From: Centrapalus pauciflorus
Lineage: Eukaryota; Streptophyta; Magnoliopsida; Asterales; Asteraceae
Reading direction: 5' to 3'
DNA length: 64,000 nucleotides
Assembly: GCA_020465985.1 (NCBI GenBank)
Contig: JAANYP010002947.1
Coordinates: 1,197,268 to 1,261,267 of the forward strand
The first letter of the stretch is position 1. Every line of letters begins with the position of its first letter. Shown piece after piece: positions 50,021 to 62,653 of the stretch. Under the pieces are notes generated by a model. That model searched no databases. It saw only the letters and a list, made by a program, of their open reading frames with translations, and had not been told where the DNA came from. The position numbers and the translations under genes were made by a program.

Positions 50021-51085
50021 CTCCTGTTTTTGTTGCATTTTGTTGAAGGCCATGGATTTGATTCCCCATTTATTTAGTTGATCATTTGTACTGTATAGGC
50101 GTGATGCCTTTGAACAATTTTTCCTTTTTTCTGCATTATGTTATTTAGTGTTTCTTGCAACTGCTTTTATATTTCTATTGTTACTAATGCTTAGTTTTTT
50201 TTTTAAATTTCTTCTCTTATGATTGTTTAGTATTCTTGTTAATGCTTGTCTTGCGTAATACTTCTTTCTGCACAGATTTTTGTCCAAGTTGGTGCGGTGC
50301 GCCTTCTGGTTCATCACTTCTCGAGTTCTCCCTTCTTGCATTTCAGGGAGATTTCTCGACCCACTTGCTTCATTTATCATTGCTTTACTTGCTCTTTTAC
50401 TTGTTTATTACATTGAGGGCAATGTATACATGTCAAGTGTGGGAATAAAAGAACCATTGATGGTTCTTGAGTGATTTTTATGTCAAACATATTTATAGTT
50501 TATCACACATCGCATCTTTTGTTAGAATGTAAATCTTGTGACATTTCTTACTTGTTTGTTCATGTTTTTAGGATGCAAAATTTTTTTTGAGTTTCATTCA
50601 AGCATGTTTAGGGATGAAAGAAATTCATTTTTAAAAGGTTTGTTTTCAAAATTTGCATGGCTTGCACATTTTAGCCCAACTCATAACTTTCATTCGTGAG
50701 CGTTTGTGCCTTATTGAGCTTTAAGCATATATTGTTTAGGTGCTCACAATTCGTTTAGTTTTATGTGTGATATTGTCGGTTGTTGTATGCATGTTAGAAC
50801 TTGCTCTTGCGATACATCTCGGAAACACAATGATCAAGTTGTAGGCGGTTGTATGATAGATGCATTTATGAAGCCTTTCTTTTGGCTTCCATTTCCTTTT
50901 CCAATTCCATTTATCCCTTCTTTTCTTTCTTAATCCAATTGCCGTTAATTCAAAAAAAGAGCGTATGCTTTTATTGTTGAGGTGGCCGTTGTTAAGTTAT
51001 TGTGGACAAAGTCCACGTCGAAAAAATAAAATCCAAAGAAATTATAGCAAATAAGAAAGTCTCATAGAGACATTTGCTAAATTAT
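50021..51085 (+). other. 3' non-coding region of the Athila element
   Basis: T-rich, no ORF of interest, leading to the right LTR at 51086. No obvious polypurine tract is preserved beside the LTR. Confidence 0.5.
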
Positions 51086-51551
51086 TGTCATGATAGAAGT
51101 ATCTAGTGTTTTGTTCGACGCTTGTTGGAAAAGAAAATTTTTCCCGTTCGAGCCGGTACTCGTGTTATTAGCCGCTCTCTTTCTTTTCTTTCAGTCTTTT
51201 TCCCTCTTTTCCATTCCCTTTTAAGCCCTCTTGATTTTCGTTTATTTCTTGATCAAGTGTTGTAGATTTGAGGTTCTAGCAAGCTTATGTTCATGCATAT
51301 TTCAATGTGTTACAATTGAGAGACTTTGTCAACCTAAACACGAGGGTTGAGTGTTCATTTAGTGAGTTTCTGCCATGCTTTTTGTTGTCAAAAAGTTTAG
51401 TATGTTTAGCTACTATCCCTACTTTATGTTTAAAATGGTTCTTGACGTTATTTTTGTCTTCCTAGCTATGTGTTCGGTTAAGTCGGAAATGCCTTAAGAT
51501 TTTCATTCTTTGTCGACAGTTGTCGAGTTTTTATGCGTTTTGAATTTTAAA

Positions 51552-51622
<71 letters not shown>

Positions 51623-52053
51623 TGTGTAAGAGTTGCTTGAGGACAAGCAAAGGTTAAGTGTGGGAATGTTTGATATCGTCCAATTTGTACATGTTTTATC
51701 GGACGATTTCTCGGGTTTTACATAGCTTTTTGGTTGTTTTTCGTCTCAAACCCGATCTTATAGGTTTATGTTGTCATTTCAGGTGTTGGTTGAATAAATT
51801 GGAGTGAAAGGAGCTGAAACAAGCAGAACTCGGCGAGTTCAACGATATACTCGACGAGTTCACATCAAAACAGAAAGTCTAATCTGCTCAGAACTCAGCG
51901 AGTTCTCCTAGCCTACTCGGCGAGTTCAACCAATTCCAGAACCAAATTCCCAAGCAGAACTCGGCGAGTTCATGCATGTACTCGGCGACTACACCTGAAA
52001 GTACTTAATTTCTGAATATTCCTGATAAATGCCAGATCAAATAAGGAGTCGAC
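51086..52053 (+). repeat. Right LTR of the Athila element (5' portion only)
   Basis: Closely matches 39135-40012. Differences include a (TA)n expansion at 51552-51619 and an extra unit containing tactcgacgagttc at about 51848-51862. It stops at gagtcgac, where Sirevirus E3 begins. Confidence 0.9.
51552..51619. repeat. (TA)n microsatellite in the right Athila LTR
   Basis: About 33 TA units. The left LTR has only tatatatatg at the same place (about 39597). Confidence 0.95.
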
Positions 52054-52346
52054 TGTGAAATGTAGTTTCTACCAATTCAATCAACAATATGCAATTAATA
52101 AGAACAATAAACGTAATCAACACTGACCGAATGCTTCGATTGATGAACTTGATGATTACAAAAATGAATAATGAGATCTTCGTGTACAGTGCTGCTATTT
52201 CTGATTCTAATGCGTACAAAATGATAATCTGACAGATCTCTATTTGGAAAGTCAAAGTTGCTATTTATACATTTATACAAACTATTAAGGAAATACACAA
52301 ACAGTCCCTACACTTTGTTTTTCATCAATTAAAACATATTCTAACA
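52054..52346 (-). repeat. 3' LTR of E3
   Basis: 293 bp, TG...CA ends, next to polypurine AAAGGGGGAGAA (minus sense, 52347-52358). The partner LTR was not found in the window. Confidence 0.75.
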
Positions 52347-52377
52347 TTCTCCCCCTTTGATGAAAATAGCAAAGTAG

Positions 52378-55300
52378 TTAAACCGATAAGCCCAGCTTTT
52401 GTTCAAACCTTCTGACACTTTTACGATCCGAAAGCCTCCATTCAATTTTTGAAATAAACTCAACCATGAGTCTTCGGTCGTTGACAGATAAGGCTCCTTT
52501 CTTTGTCTTTCTTTTTTGGTCTGCTGCAAGCTTACCTTTCAATCCACTTAAAACTTTAATCAATGTACCATCAGAAAACTTATTCAGCTCCACACTCCTC
52601 ATTGCCCTCAATTTCTTATTCCGATCTTTATACATGACTGCAGGATGCTTCACCATAATCACTTGAAATTCTTTCAGCTCACCAGCAAATTTAATATCTC
52701 TGTGAGGTGCAGTCATGTTGATTTTCCTCATGCCTCTTTCAACCCCAATCTGTAGATCTTGCACTGACATTAATACCAATTTGGTATGCATAAAGTGGAA
52801 CATTGTCTTAAGCGCAAATCTACAGTGTTCATTTCTTTTGTTTCTGCACAGTTCGTCAAAAAGATCTTCAATATCTACCAAGTGCATGTTGAACATGTCA
52901 GCTTCTGTGAATACATAAGTATTTCCATCTTTTCAACTTCCTGGGTTTTGTTCCTCAGAAAACTGGCATAGTTAACCAGATTAGGCATGTTAGGCTCTAA
53001 AACTCTGAATAGCTTGTGGAATGAGCATGGAGCTTGTTTCTTGCAAAAAATCCTTTTCTCCAGAATATCTTCAATATAAGGCATCTTGTTTCTTTTTCTG
53101 ATAAACTCAGCAGATCTATTCTCTGGAAGTTCAAGCTTTTTCACCTTTTTCTTGCTTATCTCATCCTTATTCAACAAAGTTAACATATCTTGAATCTCCC
53201 TCTGTACCACTTGTTGTGCTTCAAATCTAAGTCTATGTTGTTTCTTCGATTCATCAGCAAGCACATACTCATTAAAAAACCTATCCATCACTTCAACTTC
53301 ATTCAACACAACTGTTTCTTGAGCCACACTGCTCTCAACATGAAACTCTTCAAATTCTTCTTTAACTTGTACAACTACCTCAGGCTTTTCAACCGTTGGA
53401 GTTGATTCAACATCCTTCAAAATTTCCTCAACTAACACTTCCTCCTCCTCAATTCTTTCAGCTCTAAAATCTACATCTGTCAAAGCTATTATGTCATCAT
53501 CTTCAGATACTTCAATATACTCCTCTCTCTCTTCACCTGTCCCTTGAACACTTAACTCTTGAATCTTCTCTTGAACATCTTCCTCTGAATCAATATATTC
53601 AATAAACTGATAAATATCGGACTGAGTGTTCAAAGGAACTGGAACATCTTCATAAAGAATCAATCCCAGCTCTCTCTGTTCACCAGCTGATTCTTTAGAC
53701 CCCCCAGCTTCTTTTTCCTGAGCTTCCAGCTCCTTTTCTGGATATGTTATCATTAACATCCCAGGCGTTGGTTCATCAAGCATGCTCATCATGTTTCCTC
53801 TTGGACGAGGAAGCTTGAGCCTTGCAGGTTTCTTCTACTGCAGTCACTCTTTCTGAAAGATTACCCAACGCGGTTACCACAGTGTTTTCCAGGCTGATCA
53901 TACGTTCTCGCATCTCATCAAACTGCTCAAAAACAAAATCCTTCAATTCTTCCTTTAACTCATCAATAGCTTGTCTTGACTCAGATTGCTTAACAGACTC
54001 TTCTGCAACATCCTTTCCCTTCAAAAACTTCTGAATATTTGTCATTTGGGCCATTACCTCAGCTAACTGATTAGATACATGCATATTTACACCAGACACA
54101 GCTTCATTCAATGCACTTGTCAAGGTTAATTCTGTTATAAAAGGGGATAAAGTCACCACTGGGTCACGTAGACTTCCAGTTGACACAGCAGTCGAACTTG
54201 TATAAAGAACGTCTGTGTGGCCAGTGCTCAGAGTTGGTAGTGTCGTTTCTCTGACTGGACTTCCACCCTCTTCAAGTGACGGAGCAACAAATGCTTCCGT
54301 TACTGAGGGTGTTCCGGTGGGAACACTAAGTTCAACCACACTCACTTCAACAAATGAAGTTGACTCAAGTGTCCTAGTGTGCATAGGAACTGGACTCGGT
54401 GATTGAAAAGAAGTCGTACACACGGGCAGTTGTGCACTTGTTTCAATATCCATTAAGTCCAAATGACTTTCGGATAGATCGTGTGGTTCATCCCTGTGTT
54501 CAATTGAAACAGTCTCCTGTTGAGAGGAGACTGAGTGGATAGTTGGGTGTGCAGTCGTCAGTGGGATACAGACTTGTTCAATGCTAACTCTCATAGGAGA
54601 GCTAACAGTAGACATGGTTAAATCCCGGCTTTCTGGGGTCATGGTCTCCCTCACACTCTCTACAGCAATTTGTACAATATCTACCATCATCCCTCCTCCC
54701 TCATTATGATCACCTCCATCATCACCATCATCATCATCATCATTTCCTTCTCCCTCTTCTTCTTGTATCTCAGACAACGTCCTCTCAGAATCTGACTTTT
54801 CAGCTTCTTCCTCACCACCCCTCACACTAACTTCTCCCTCACTCTCAGAATGGGCAACCTGAACTTCAGCCCCTTGCTGAGGTTCCCCTATCCTTAAAGC
54901 TCCTGATCTAAGAGATCCCGGTTCCTGGGTCTCTATCGGAGCATGATCTATTCGATATAATCTCACATTCTCACTTTCTTGATCCGCATATTTGAGCAAA
55001 GACTCTGGAATCAGCATTATGTTAGCATTTGGGGAGTCCGGGACTTCGTGTAGGCTCATCATAACATAATCCGGACATCTCTGAGAATTGGCTCGCTTCA
55101 GAATATTTTCATTGGCACGGAGAATCCCTCGGATAAGAATCTGTATGAAACTGAAGTGGCAAAAATTTCCTTGCTCTATTCGTTGTTTTTGCAAGCACAA
55201 TCTCTTTCAAATCTTCCCATATGCACTGAGCATAATCGTAATGCTTGTTGAATGCTATGCCATGAAATATCCTCAAACAGTGAATACTGCATCTATCAAT

Positions 55301-55916
55301 GCCGGTGTGTTTTGAAGTCATACACCTATTTACGATTCCAAAGAGTGTATACCATTCTCCATTTAACCCATTCCTGTGAAACTTTGAGCTCTTCGGAAGT
55401 GGCTTTGAGTAGCCCAGGCAGATTAAGTCATGTACCAGCTCCTCATCAGAAACAAAATCTTCAAAGTCTGCCAACTCTGGGAAGTTTACAGTGTCTATAC
55501 GTCTAGGAAGAAATAAATTATGACGCAGTCTTGCAAGAGTGATTTTCGTCTTGAACTGATCTATTGTCACTTTAAAATGATGATTTCCGTCAGCATTTGA
55601 CAGTATGCCAAAATTGTTGTAGATACACTTGAGGAATAGACGGTTTGTATTGAAGCAGATACCCGAGTGGATGGCCTTTCAAAATGTCCACAATGATAGG
55701 ATGGCTTACTTTAATAACTTTGGTATCTAAACGATGGTTATTATCACGGAAAGGAAGGCAATGTTTTGGTTTTACTAGCTGGTTATCTGGGATAATGTTT
55801 GTTTGTGATGAACGGGCAACTGAGGTAGATCTAACTGGGGTAGATACAAGGGTATGGTTTGATGATGAATGGGAATCAGAGGAATTTGAGTTCTGAGATT
55901 GTACTGGGGATGCCAT
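52378..55916 (-). pseudogene. Accessory (env-position) ORF region of E3, four frameshifts
   Basis: Starts at ATG 55916 (MASPVQSQNSNSSDSHSSS), directly after a good 3' splice site (tttttacag at 55925-55933). Fragments in order: 55590-55916 (GYLLQYKPSIPQVYLQQFWHT), 55109-55570 (FKTKITLARLRHNLFLP, a region with DLICLGYSKPLPKSSKF), 53776-55200 (CPDYVMMSLHEVPDSPNANI, then a Ser/Thr/Glu-rich part with an Asp run and a C-terminal helical segment), 52875-53792 (acidic, Glu-rich) and 52378-52896 (basic, helical). Frame changes lie near 55590, 55140, 53785 and 52885. Total about 1,170 codons. I recognise the QVYLQQFW region as recurrent in Asteraceae retrotransposons but know no function. No clear membrane segment is visible, so env is not supported. 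Confidence 0.65.
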
Positions 55917-55924
55917 TTGAACAC

Positions 55925-55945
55925 CTGTAAAAACCAAGAACATCA
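55925..55945 (-). promoter_or_regulatory. Putative 3' splice site before the accessory ORF of E3
   Basis: Minus strand: pyrimidine-rich ttcttggtttttacag, then gtgttcaa and the ATG. The placement nine bases upstream of the start would suit a spliced subgenomic mRNA. No matching donor has been identified. Confidence 0.4.
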
Positions 55946-56199
55946 TGTTAGTCAGATCATGTACACAAATGACACCTTTCAAAAATGTAGAAAAATTGTA
56001 ACATTTTATCAGAAATTGTCAAAACTTGTGATTTTCTGTTTAAAGCATCGGGTTTCCAGACAATAATAGTTAATTATTGAATGGACTCCAGAGTCAATCG
56101 TTTAGAGACCAATGTTAGAAAAACACAAATTTATAACAATTTCTTAAAAAATGTGACATTTTTCTTAAATCATAAAAAATTCCACACTTAGAAAAATTT

Positions 56200-56790
56200 T
56201 CTGTTGAATCTCGAATAAAACTCCAAGTTTCTCGAATTACTTTGAACAATGTCGGATGACACATGAGACAACTCGAATAAGCCTATAGACAACTCGAATG
56301 ATGTATCTATGAAACTCAAATAAACCTATATACAACTCGAATGAAGTATCTATGAAACTCGAATAAACCTATATACAACTCGAATGAAGTACCTATGAAA
56401 CTCGAATAAGTCTCTGAAAAACTCGAATGATGTACACATTAAACTCGAATAAGCTATGTACTAAACTCGAATGGAACATGGGATCCAACACTCAATTCGA
56501 ATGACCAAGTCATTTTCTCGATAAGACCATTGTCCCAACTCGAATAACCTTTGAAGCACTTATTTCTGAAAATTTTCTAAGTGTTACACACACACTTGTC
56601 AACTCGCATGAAACACAACTGTTTCTCGAATGTAATGTGTATTAAACTCGAATAACTCTGAATTCTATATGAATCAACTCGAATAAGTCATAATGCAACT
56701 CGAATTACTCACTAATGCAACTCGAATGACTCACTGATGCAACTCGAATGACTTATCATCCAACTCGAATGACTCTTACTGATGCTTTAT
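56200..56790 (-). repeat. ATTCGAGTT array between pol and accessory ORF of E3
   Basis: On the plus strand, (a)actcgaat(g/a) occurs about 25 times, partly as a 34-bp higher unit (aactcgaatgaagta.c.atgaaactcgaataa) around 56280-56420. Same core as the leader of E2 and similar to the leader of E1. Confidence 0.85.
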
Positions 56791-56799
56791 TCGAGAAAT

Positions 56800-57950
56800 T
56801 TTCTTTTTATTTTTCTACAAGTCTAAAACTGACTGATTTTGCTGAATTTAATTTCAAGGATCATTTTCAGTGTTTTAAAACATGTACCCCCTTCGAAAAT
56901 GTATTTTAAACACATTTGTTTTACTGAACTTTGAACAAAAACAACTTTAAAGCTGTTAAAAATTCAAATTTCAGATTATTCAAAAACTCAAAACTGTTTC
57001 ATTAGAAAATCAATGATTCTGTTTGTGTGATGTAAAAATGACTTATGAAACTTCAGATTCATAGTCATAATACCCATACGAACAACATCACACAAGTACT
57101 TTCATTTTCATGGACCAACATTAGAAATTTCCATTATCGGTCAAGAACACACAATCAAAAATAAGAACAGACGGTCACATTGAACAGATACACTGAAAAT
57201 ACAAATAAACAAACTAAAATAATAAACAAAATACGAATGTTTACTCACAATCTTGATGAAAATAATGTCGGTTGTGGGTTTTGAGCTTTCTTTGAAGTTA
57301 AGGAACCTTGTTGGAGAAGATGAAGTATTTAGAATATCCGAAAAAGTAAATTTGAATTTGAAAATTCAAATTTATAGTCAAATATTACCCGGCCCATTTT
57401 GAAGTTTTCAAATTTGAAATATCCGGCCCATCATCTACACCAAATTAGCCCACATCCTAATTATTTCAATCAAAAATTGTGACTAAAAAAATAATTAAAA
57501 TTTGAATTTCAAACAAAATATTAACAGCACACAAAAAAATATTAAAATGCACAAAAATAAACACAAAAAAAATTCACTCTGAAAAAAATTTTGCACATAA
57601 AACAACAAAAACAAAAAAAATTGAAACCACATAAAAAAATTAAAAATATTAACAAAAATATTAACAAAACACATTTGCTCCCCCTTGAATTTCTGAAAGT
57701 TGCTCCCCCTCAACTGGATATTCAATTTCTCAGCTCTACTCCCCCTACAAAATAACAGATAAGTTTTATCAGATTTATTCAAAATCAGATAAATTTCTTT
57801 TCTGCTCCCCCTGCACATTACAATCCAGGTCTTGTTAAATTCTAAAGAATATAAACTTTTTATGATTCATGAATTTAACATCAGATAAAAATCACTTAAA
57901 AAACTGAAAAATTTTAAATTTATATTTTGAAACTATTGAATTATTAAATC
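56800..57950 (-). other. Non-coding stretch between array and pol of E3
   Basis: A-rich with no gene. Polypurine tracts of the AGGGGGAG type (minus sense) at about 57677, 57711, 57738 and 57804 mark the region just downstream of pol. Confidence 0.6.
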
Positions 57951-60900
57951 TTAATGATTCAACATACCTAATTTGTATACCAAAAAATTAAACCGCTTTT
58001 CATCTAACGCTTTGGTAAACAAATCAGCTAGTTGATATTCAGTAGGTACAAAATATAATTCTATATTTCCATTTTCTACATGATCTTTTATGAAATGATA
58101 CCGAATGTCAATGTGTTTCGTTTTTGAATGTTGCACCGGATTTGATGCAATAGCTATGGCGCTCTGAGAATCACAATATATTGGAATTTTCTTTAGGATT
58201 TGCCTGATATCTAGCACAGACACATGTAACAAACATAATATCTGGTCTACTAGCTGTTAAATACATTAATGACCCAATTATACCTCGATAATGAGTCACA
58301 TCTACAGGTTTCCCTGAGATGTCCGCATCGAGTTTTGACTTTGAATCCGGAGCCATGGGAGTTTTCATAGGAGTACTATTGACCATGTTAAATTTCTTTT
58401 ACATGTCTTGTATATATTTTGACTGATTGATAAAAATACCATCAGTTAATTGTTTTACTTGTAATCCTAAGAAAAAATTTATTTCCCCCATCATGCTCAT
58501 TTCAAATTTTTGGGACATTAAAAATGCGAATTTCTTACAAAATTCTGGATTTGTAGACCCAAATATTATATCATCTACATATATCTGTATAACTATGATA
58601 TCTGACCCCTGACGCTTTATAAACAGGGTTGTGTCAACTGCACCTTTTGAAAATCCACATCTCAACAGATATGTTGAGAGTGCATCATACCAAGCACGAG
58701 GTGCTTGTTTAAGGCCATACAGTGACTTATCTAAAATATATACATGATCAGGTTTCGAAGGATCAGTAAACCCTTCCGGCTGATATGTATATACTTCATC
58801 TGTTAGCTCCCCGTTTAAAAACGCAGTTTTAACATCCATTTGATATACTGTAAAATTTTTATGAGCGGCAAAAGCTAAAAACATCCTAATAGCTTCAGTT
58901 CGTGCAACTGGTGCGAATGTTTCATCATAATCAATCCCTTCTTGTTGGCTGTATCCTTTGGCCACGAGACGAGCTTTATTCCGAATAATGACACCATGTT
59001 CATCTTTCTTGTTCTTAAAGATCCATTGCGTGCCTATTATAGATTTGTCTTTTGGGCGCTCAACAAGTCTCCAGACCTTTAACCGTTCGAACTGGTTGAG
59101 TTCTTCTTGCATCGCCACAATCCAATCAGCATCCAGAAGGGCTTCTTTTACATTCTTTGGCTCTATTTTACTTAAAAAGTTTGAAAATAAGCATTCATTT
59201 ATAGTAGCCCTTCTGGTTTGGACTGACGCAGATGGATCACCAATGATGTTCTCTATTGGGTGATTTCTTGTCCACTTAACTGTATGTGGAAACGGTTCTA
59301 TTGGGTCTTGGTTGGGATTGAGATCTAGATATGGTTCGGGAGTTACTGCAGATGTTGTAGGTGGAACATCTGAGGTAGGAGCTTCTGAATGTTCAGAAGT
59401 AATGGGTGTTTCAGAAGAATGTGGAGGTTCAGTTGGTTGTACAATCTCAGTAGTTGACTGCACATTTGTTGTTGAAGCTTCTCCAGTTTCTTCTGAACCT
59501 TGTTGTTGAGAAAGATCAGAGACTATGACTGGATCTTCAGTAATCCTGTCAGGCACCAAATTTTGAACATTAGTTTTGGGCTTTTCAAAATAGTCTTCAT
59601 AAAAATTCTCAAACAACTTATATAATTCTGAATGTTCAGCATTTTGTTCAGTTGACTCCAATGAAGTCCGCATATTAGGTTCGGGTCCTGAACTGGTGTG
59701 TTCAGAAGCCATCACCACTCCTTCGTCGAATTTGACATTTACGCTCTCGTTGATTGTCTTGGTTCTCTTGTTGTACACTCGGAAAGCAACCAACTCCTTT
59801 GAATACCCGATGAATATTCCTTCATCCGCCTTTTGATTAAACTTTCCCAGATTGTCTTTATCGTTCAGAATAAAGCATCTGCAGCCAAAGACATGGAAAA
59901 ATTTAATATTAGGTATTCGTTTATTAATCAGTTCATAAGGAGTCTTTCCGAATCTCTTATTTATTATTGAACGATTTTGTGTGAAGCAAGCTGTTGCAAC
60001 TGCTTCTACCCACAAAAACAACGGTAAATTGGAATATGCCAGCATCGTCCTAGCTGATTCCACAAGTGTCCGATTTCTTCTTTCAACGACACCGTTTTGT
60101 TGTGGAGTTCGAGCAGCTGAAAACTAATGTGTAATTCCTATTGAATTCAAGAATGAGTCAAGTGATTTGTTCTTGAACTCTGTTCCGTTGTTTGAGCGGA
60201 TTGTTTGAATTGTGAGTTGCAACTTTACTTGTATTTTCCGGATGAAGTCGATGATCGTTTCGGTTGCATCTGATTTGGATCTCAGGAAGAAAACCCACGT
60301 ATATCATGAATAGTCATCAACTATCACCAATACATATCGTTTCTTATTTATGCTTTGTACTCTCATTGGTCCACACAAATCCATATGCAATAATTCCAGC
60401 GCTCTCGTGGATGAGTGTTCTGTTTTGGATTTGTGTGTGGCTCTTGTCATCTTTCCTTTTTCATATGCCGCACATAATTGTTCCTTTTGAAATTTGAGTG
60501 TCGGCAGCCCTTTAACTAACCCTCCTTTCGCTAGGTTGGTTAACTCATTGAAGTTCAGATGTGAAAGACGACGATGCCACAGCCACGCTGTTTTAGATGT
60601 AGCTTTTGACAATAAGCAGACATCTTTCTTCAGATTGATTGAGGCTAAATCAATAGAGTACAAATTTATTTTCCTGTTTCCAGCCAAAATTTCTTTTCCT
60701 TCTCCGGATCTGATGCTGCACCGATTGGCTTTGAAGTTGACTTCTAATCCTTTGTCACATAATTGTCCAATGCTAAATAGATTGTGTCCAAGACCATCAA
60801 CATAGAAGACCTTTTGGATGGTGATTTTGTCGTATTTGAGACTTCCGTAGCCTTTGATCGGACAAAACTGATCATTTCCAAATCTGACCGTCCCACAGAA

Positions 60901-60960
60901 CTTATCTACAAAGTCCGTGAGTGTGTCTCGTTGTCCGGTCATATGTTTGGAGCAGCCGGA
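57951..60960 (-). pseudogene. Copia pol of E3 (protease, integrase, RT, truncated RNase H)
   Basis: Starts with the protease motif DSGCSKHMTG just left of 60960. Then comes the pre-integrase region (WLWHRRLSHLNFNELTNLAKGG) in which the second zinc Cys is lost (LCAAYEKGKM), and the integrase core. There are in-frame stops at about 60290 and 60126. RT at 58399-60063 has WIFKNKKDEHG, QMDVKTAFLNGEL, QAPRAWYDAL and YVDDIIFGS. A stop at 58399-58401 follows, then 58171-58386 in the same frame. RNase H lacks its N-terminal half: the frame jumps from YQANPKE to KKIPIYCDSQSAI (57951-58232). A frameshift separates it from gag. Integrase before RT marks it as Copia. Confidence 0.92.
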
Positions 60961-60961
60961 G

Positions 60962-62653
60962 TCAAGGTACCAGACATGGTTTACCTATAAGACGAAGTAG
61001 CACATGAGGTACCCACTTGTAGTTGGGTACTTTAGTTTTAGGTAAATCATGCACAATATTATTTGTTTTTCTAACAGATATGGCTTTTAGCTTATCATTT
61101 GAAATTATTTTAGGTACCCATTTTTGAACTGTTCTTTTAGGTATCCATTTTTGTACAATTCGCGGTGGAATTGCTTTTGAAATAATTTTCTTTGGAACCT
61201 TTTTCTGTTCATATAATGGGTCCTTCTTCTTCGGTTGCCATACGAGCTTATTATATTTAACAACTGCAGGCTTACAAGCATGAGAATTCAAAGCAATTAA
61301 GTCCTTTCTAGAAAACTTTATACAAGAGGCTTTAACAAGATTATTATTATTACAGACAGACTGTTCATTTTTGCTATTTCTATCTGTAACGTTTTTGTCC
61401 TTCACGCGCCACTCTTGTTTTAAACTCTTGTTTTTCTGTTCTTTTTCCTTCTTTCGCCAAACTTGTTTTCTCGACCCGTTCACAACGATATCTGACATAA
61501 AAGAAGTATGAGAATTAGAAGATTTAGATGCTCGTTTTTTCTGTAAGCTTTTCATACCTGTTAAAGATTGGACTTTACGTGCAAATGAGTCCGTTGATGA
61601 AGATGATTCACCTTTTTCAAAGCTAGGAGATTGAACTATAATTTTTGTTTTCTCCTTCTTTTGCTGTAATGATGGTGAATTTTCAGATGGTTTTAAAGAA
61701 TCTGTAGACATTCTTTGCAGAATTTTAACAGGTTCTTTATTACCATTTGATTGTTTGTTAGTCAAAGGTTTGATAAATTCACCAATTTTACCAAACATTT
61801 GATCTAATGAATTATCATCAGAGTGCATGTACAGATCAAATTCTTTCTCTGAATTTATAGAATCTAGAGAAGTAGATGATTGTGGATCAGACACATTTGT
61901 GTTTTTAGGCTGAGTTTGCAACATTTGTTCCATTTTTCTTAATTCAGCCTTTAGATTTCCATTCTCTATCTCAAAATTTTTAATTTTCAATTCTAAATCA
62001 GAATTTATCTGTTCTAAAATTGAATTTGGCAATTATAATTTTTGAGACTGAGTAGGTAGTTCAGACAAATCCTATTCAGAATAAGTTTGAATGTACTCTT
62101 CTTTAGTATCAATAATGTTGCTGGTTTCATTTATCTTGGTATAATCACCATAATTTTGCATTTTGTCTGATCGTAATCTTTTTATTTCTTCGCTAGATTC
62201 TACTTCTTCAGATGCTTTCATAAATGTCATTTTTAATCCTAAATTCATGTATTTGACATCATATAGTGTTGGTGAACTTGATATAGCTTTTGTCAGATAC
62301 TTAGGATTTTCCCAACCAATTCCAGATGAGTAATAAAATTCTGTGTCTTTTGGTTGATTTAAATAAATTGTTTGATCTGTTTGCCCTCTTTTAATAAATT
62401 CATCCTCCATCTTTTTAATTTTCTCATAAAGTTTAGTTCTTTTTTCATATATGGCATGATATTTTACAGAAAAGTTTGAGGCTTCTAACTCAGCTATTCG
62501 CAGTCTTTCTTGTAAATCAGATATTTTGTGATTCAGATTGAGTATATTGCTTTGAAGTTCTTTTTCCTTATCTTGTAAGTCTGAGACTGCTCGTAAAGCT
62601 AATGCTTTATCTTTGGAAAAGTCTAGAACTAAGTTGTGTTCTGTAGGTCCCAA
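60962..62653 (-). pseudogene. Coiled-coil gag extension of E3 (WVPK type), broken
   Basis: Two blocks in one frame, 62072-62653 and 60962-62032, are separated by two stops (62072-62074 and 62033-62035). The first block is a helical coiled coil (DKEKELQSNILNLNHKISDL...). The second has a further helical start, a Ser/Lys-rich middle and C-terminal repeats KWIPKR/KWVPKI/KWVPHV like those of E2. The gag core and zinc knuckle expected upstream are absent: homology stops near 62653, which looks like a deletion or insertion junction. Confidence 0.75.

Larger units (their letters stand above)
39135..52053 (+). mobile_element. Athila-type Gypsy retrotransposon with env-position ORF, right LTR cut by E3
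   Basis: Left LTR 39135-41371, Asp-tRNA-type primer-binding site, broken gag, broken pol (protease, RT, RNase H, integrase), a long non-coding stretch, an env-position ORF3, and the first 968 bp of the right LTR (51086-52053). The right LTR is interrupted by a Sirevirus; the rest should lie beyond the window. The TGGCGCCGTTGCCGGGG primer site, gag of the RLFPYTLRGAAQTW type and an extra ORF after integrase identify the Athila lineage. Several frameshifts and stops make it inactive. Confidence 0.9.
52054..62653 (-). mobile_element. Sirevirus-type Copia retrotransposon E3 with accessory ORF (5' end unresolved)
   Basis: Minus strand. 3' LTR at 52054-52346 (TGTTAGAATATG...CATTTCACA), polypurine tract at 52347-52358, accessory ORF region 52378-55916, ATTCGAG array at about 56200-56790, multiple polypurine tracts at 57677-57812, pol 57951-60960, coiled-coil gag 60962-62653. 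The gag core, zinc knuckle, primer-binding site and 5' LTR are not recognisable to the right edge. It inserted into the right Athila LTR. Many stops and frameshifts: inactive. That accessory ORF and pol belong to one element is inferred from continuous orientation and the Sirevirus-like polypurine tracts. Confidence 0.8.

Noticed and set aside
53776..55200. Calling the accessory ORF of E3 an envelope gene
   Set aside because: The position fits env-like, but I see no signal peptide, fusion peptide or membrane anchor; kept as unknown.
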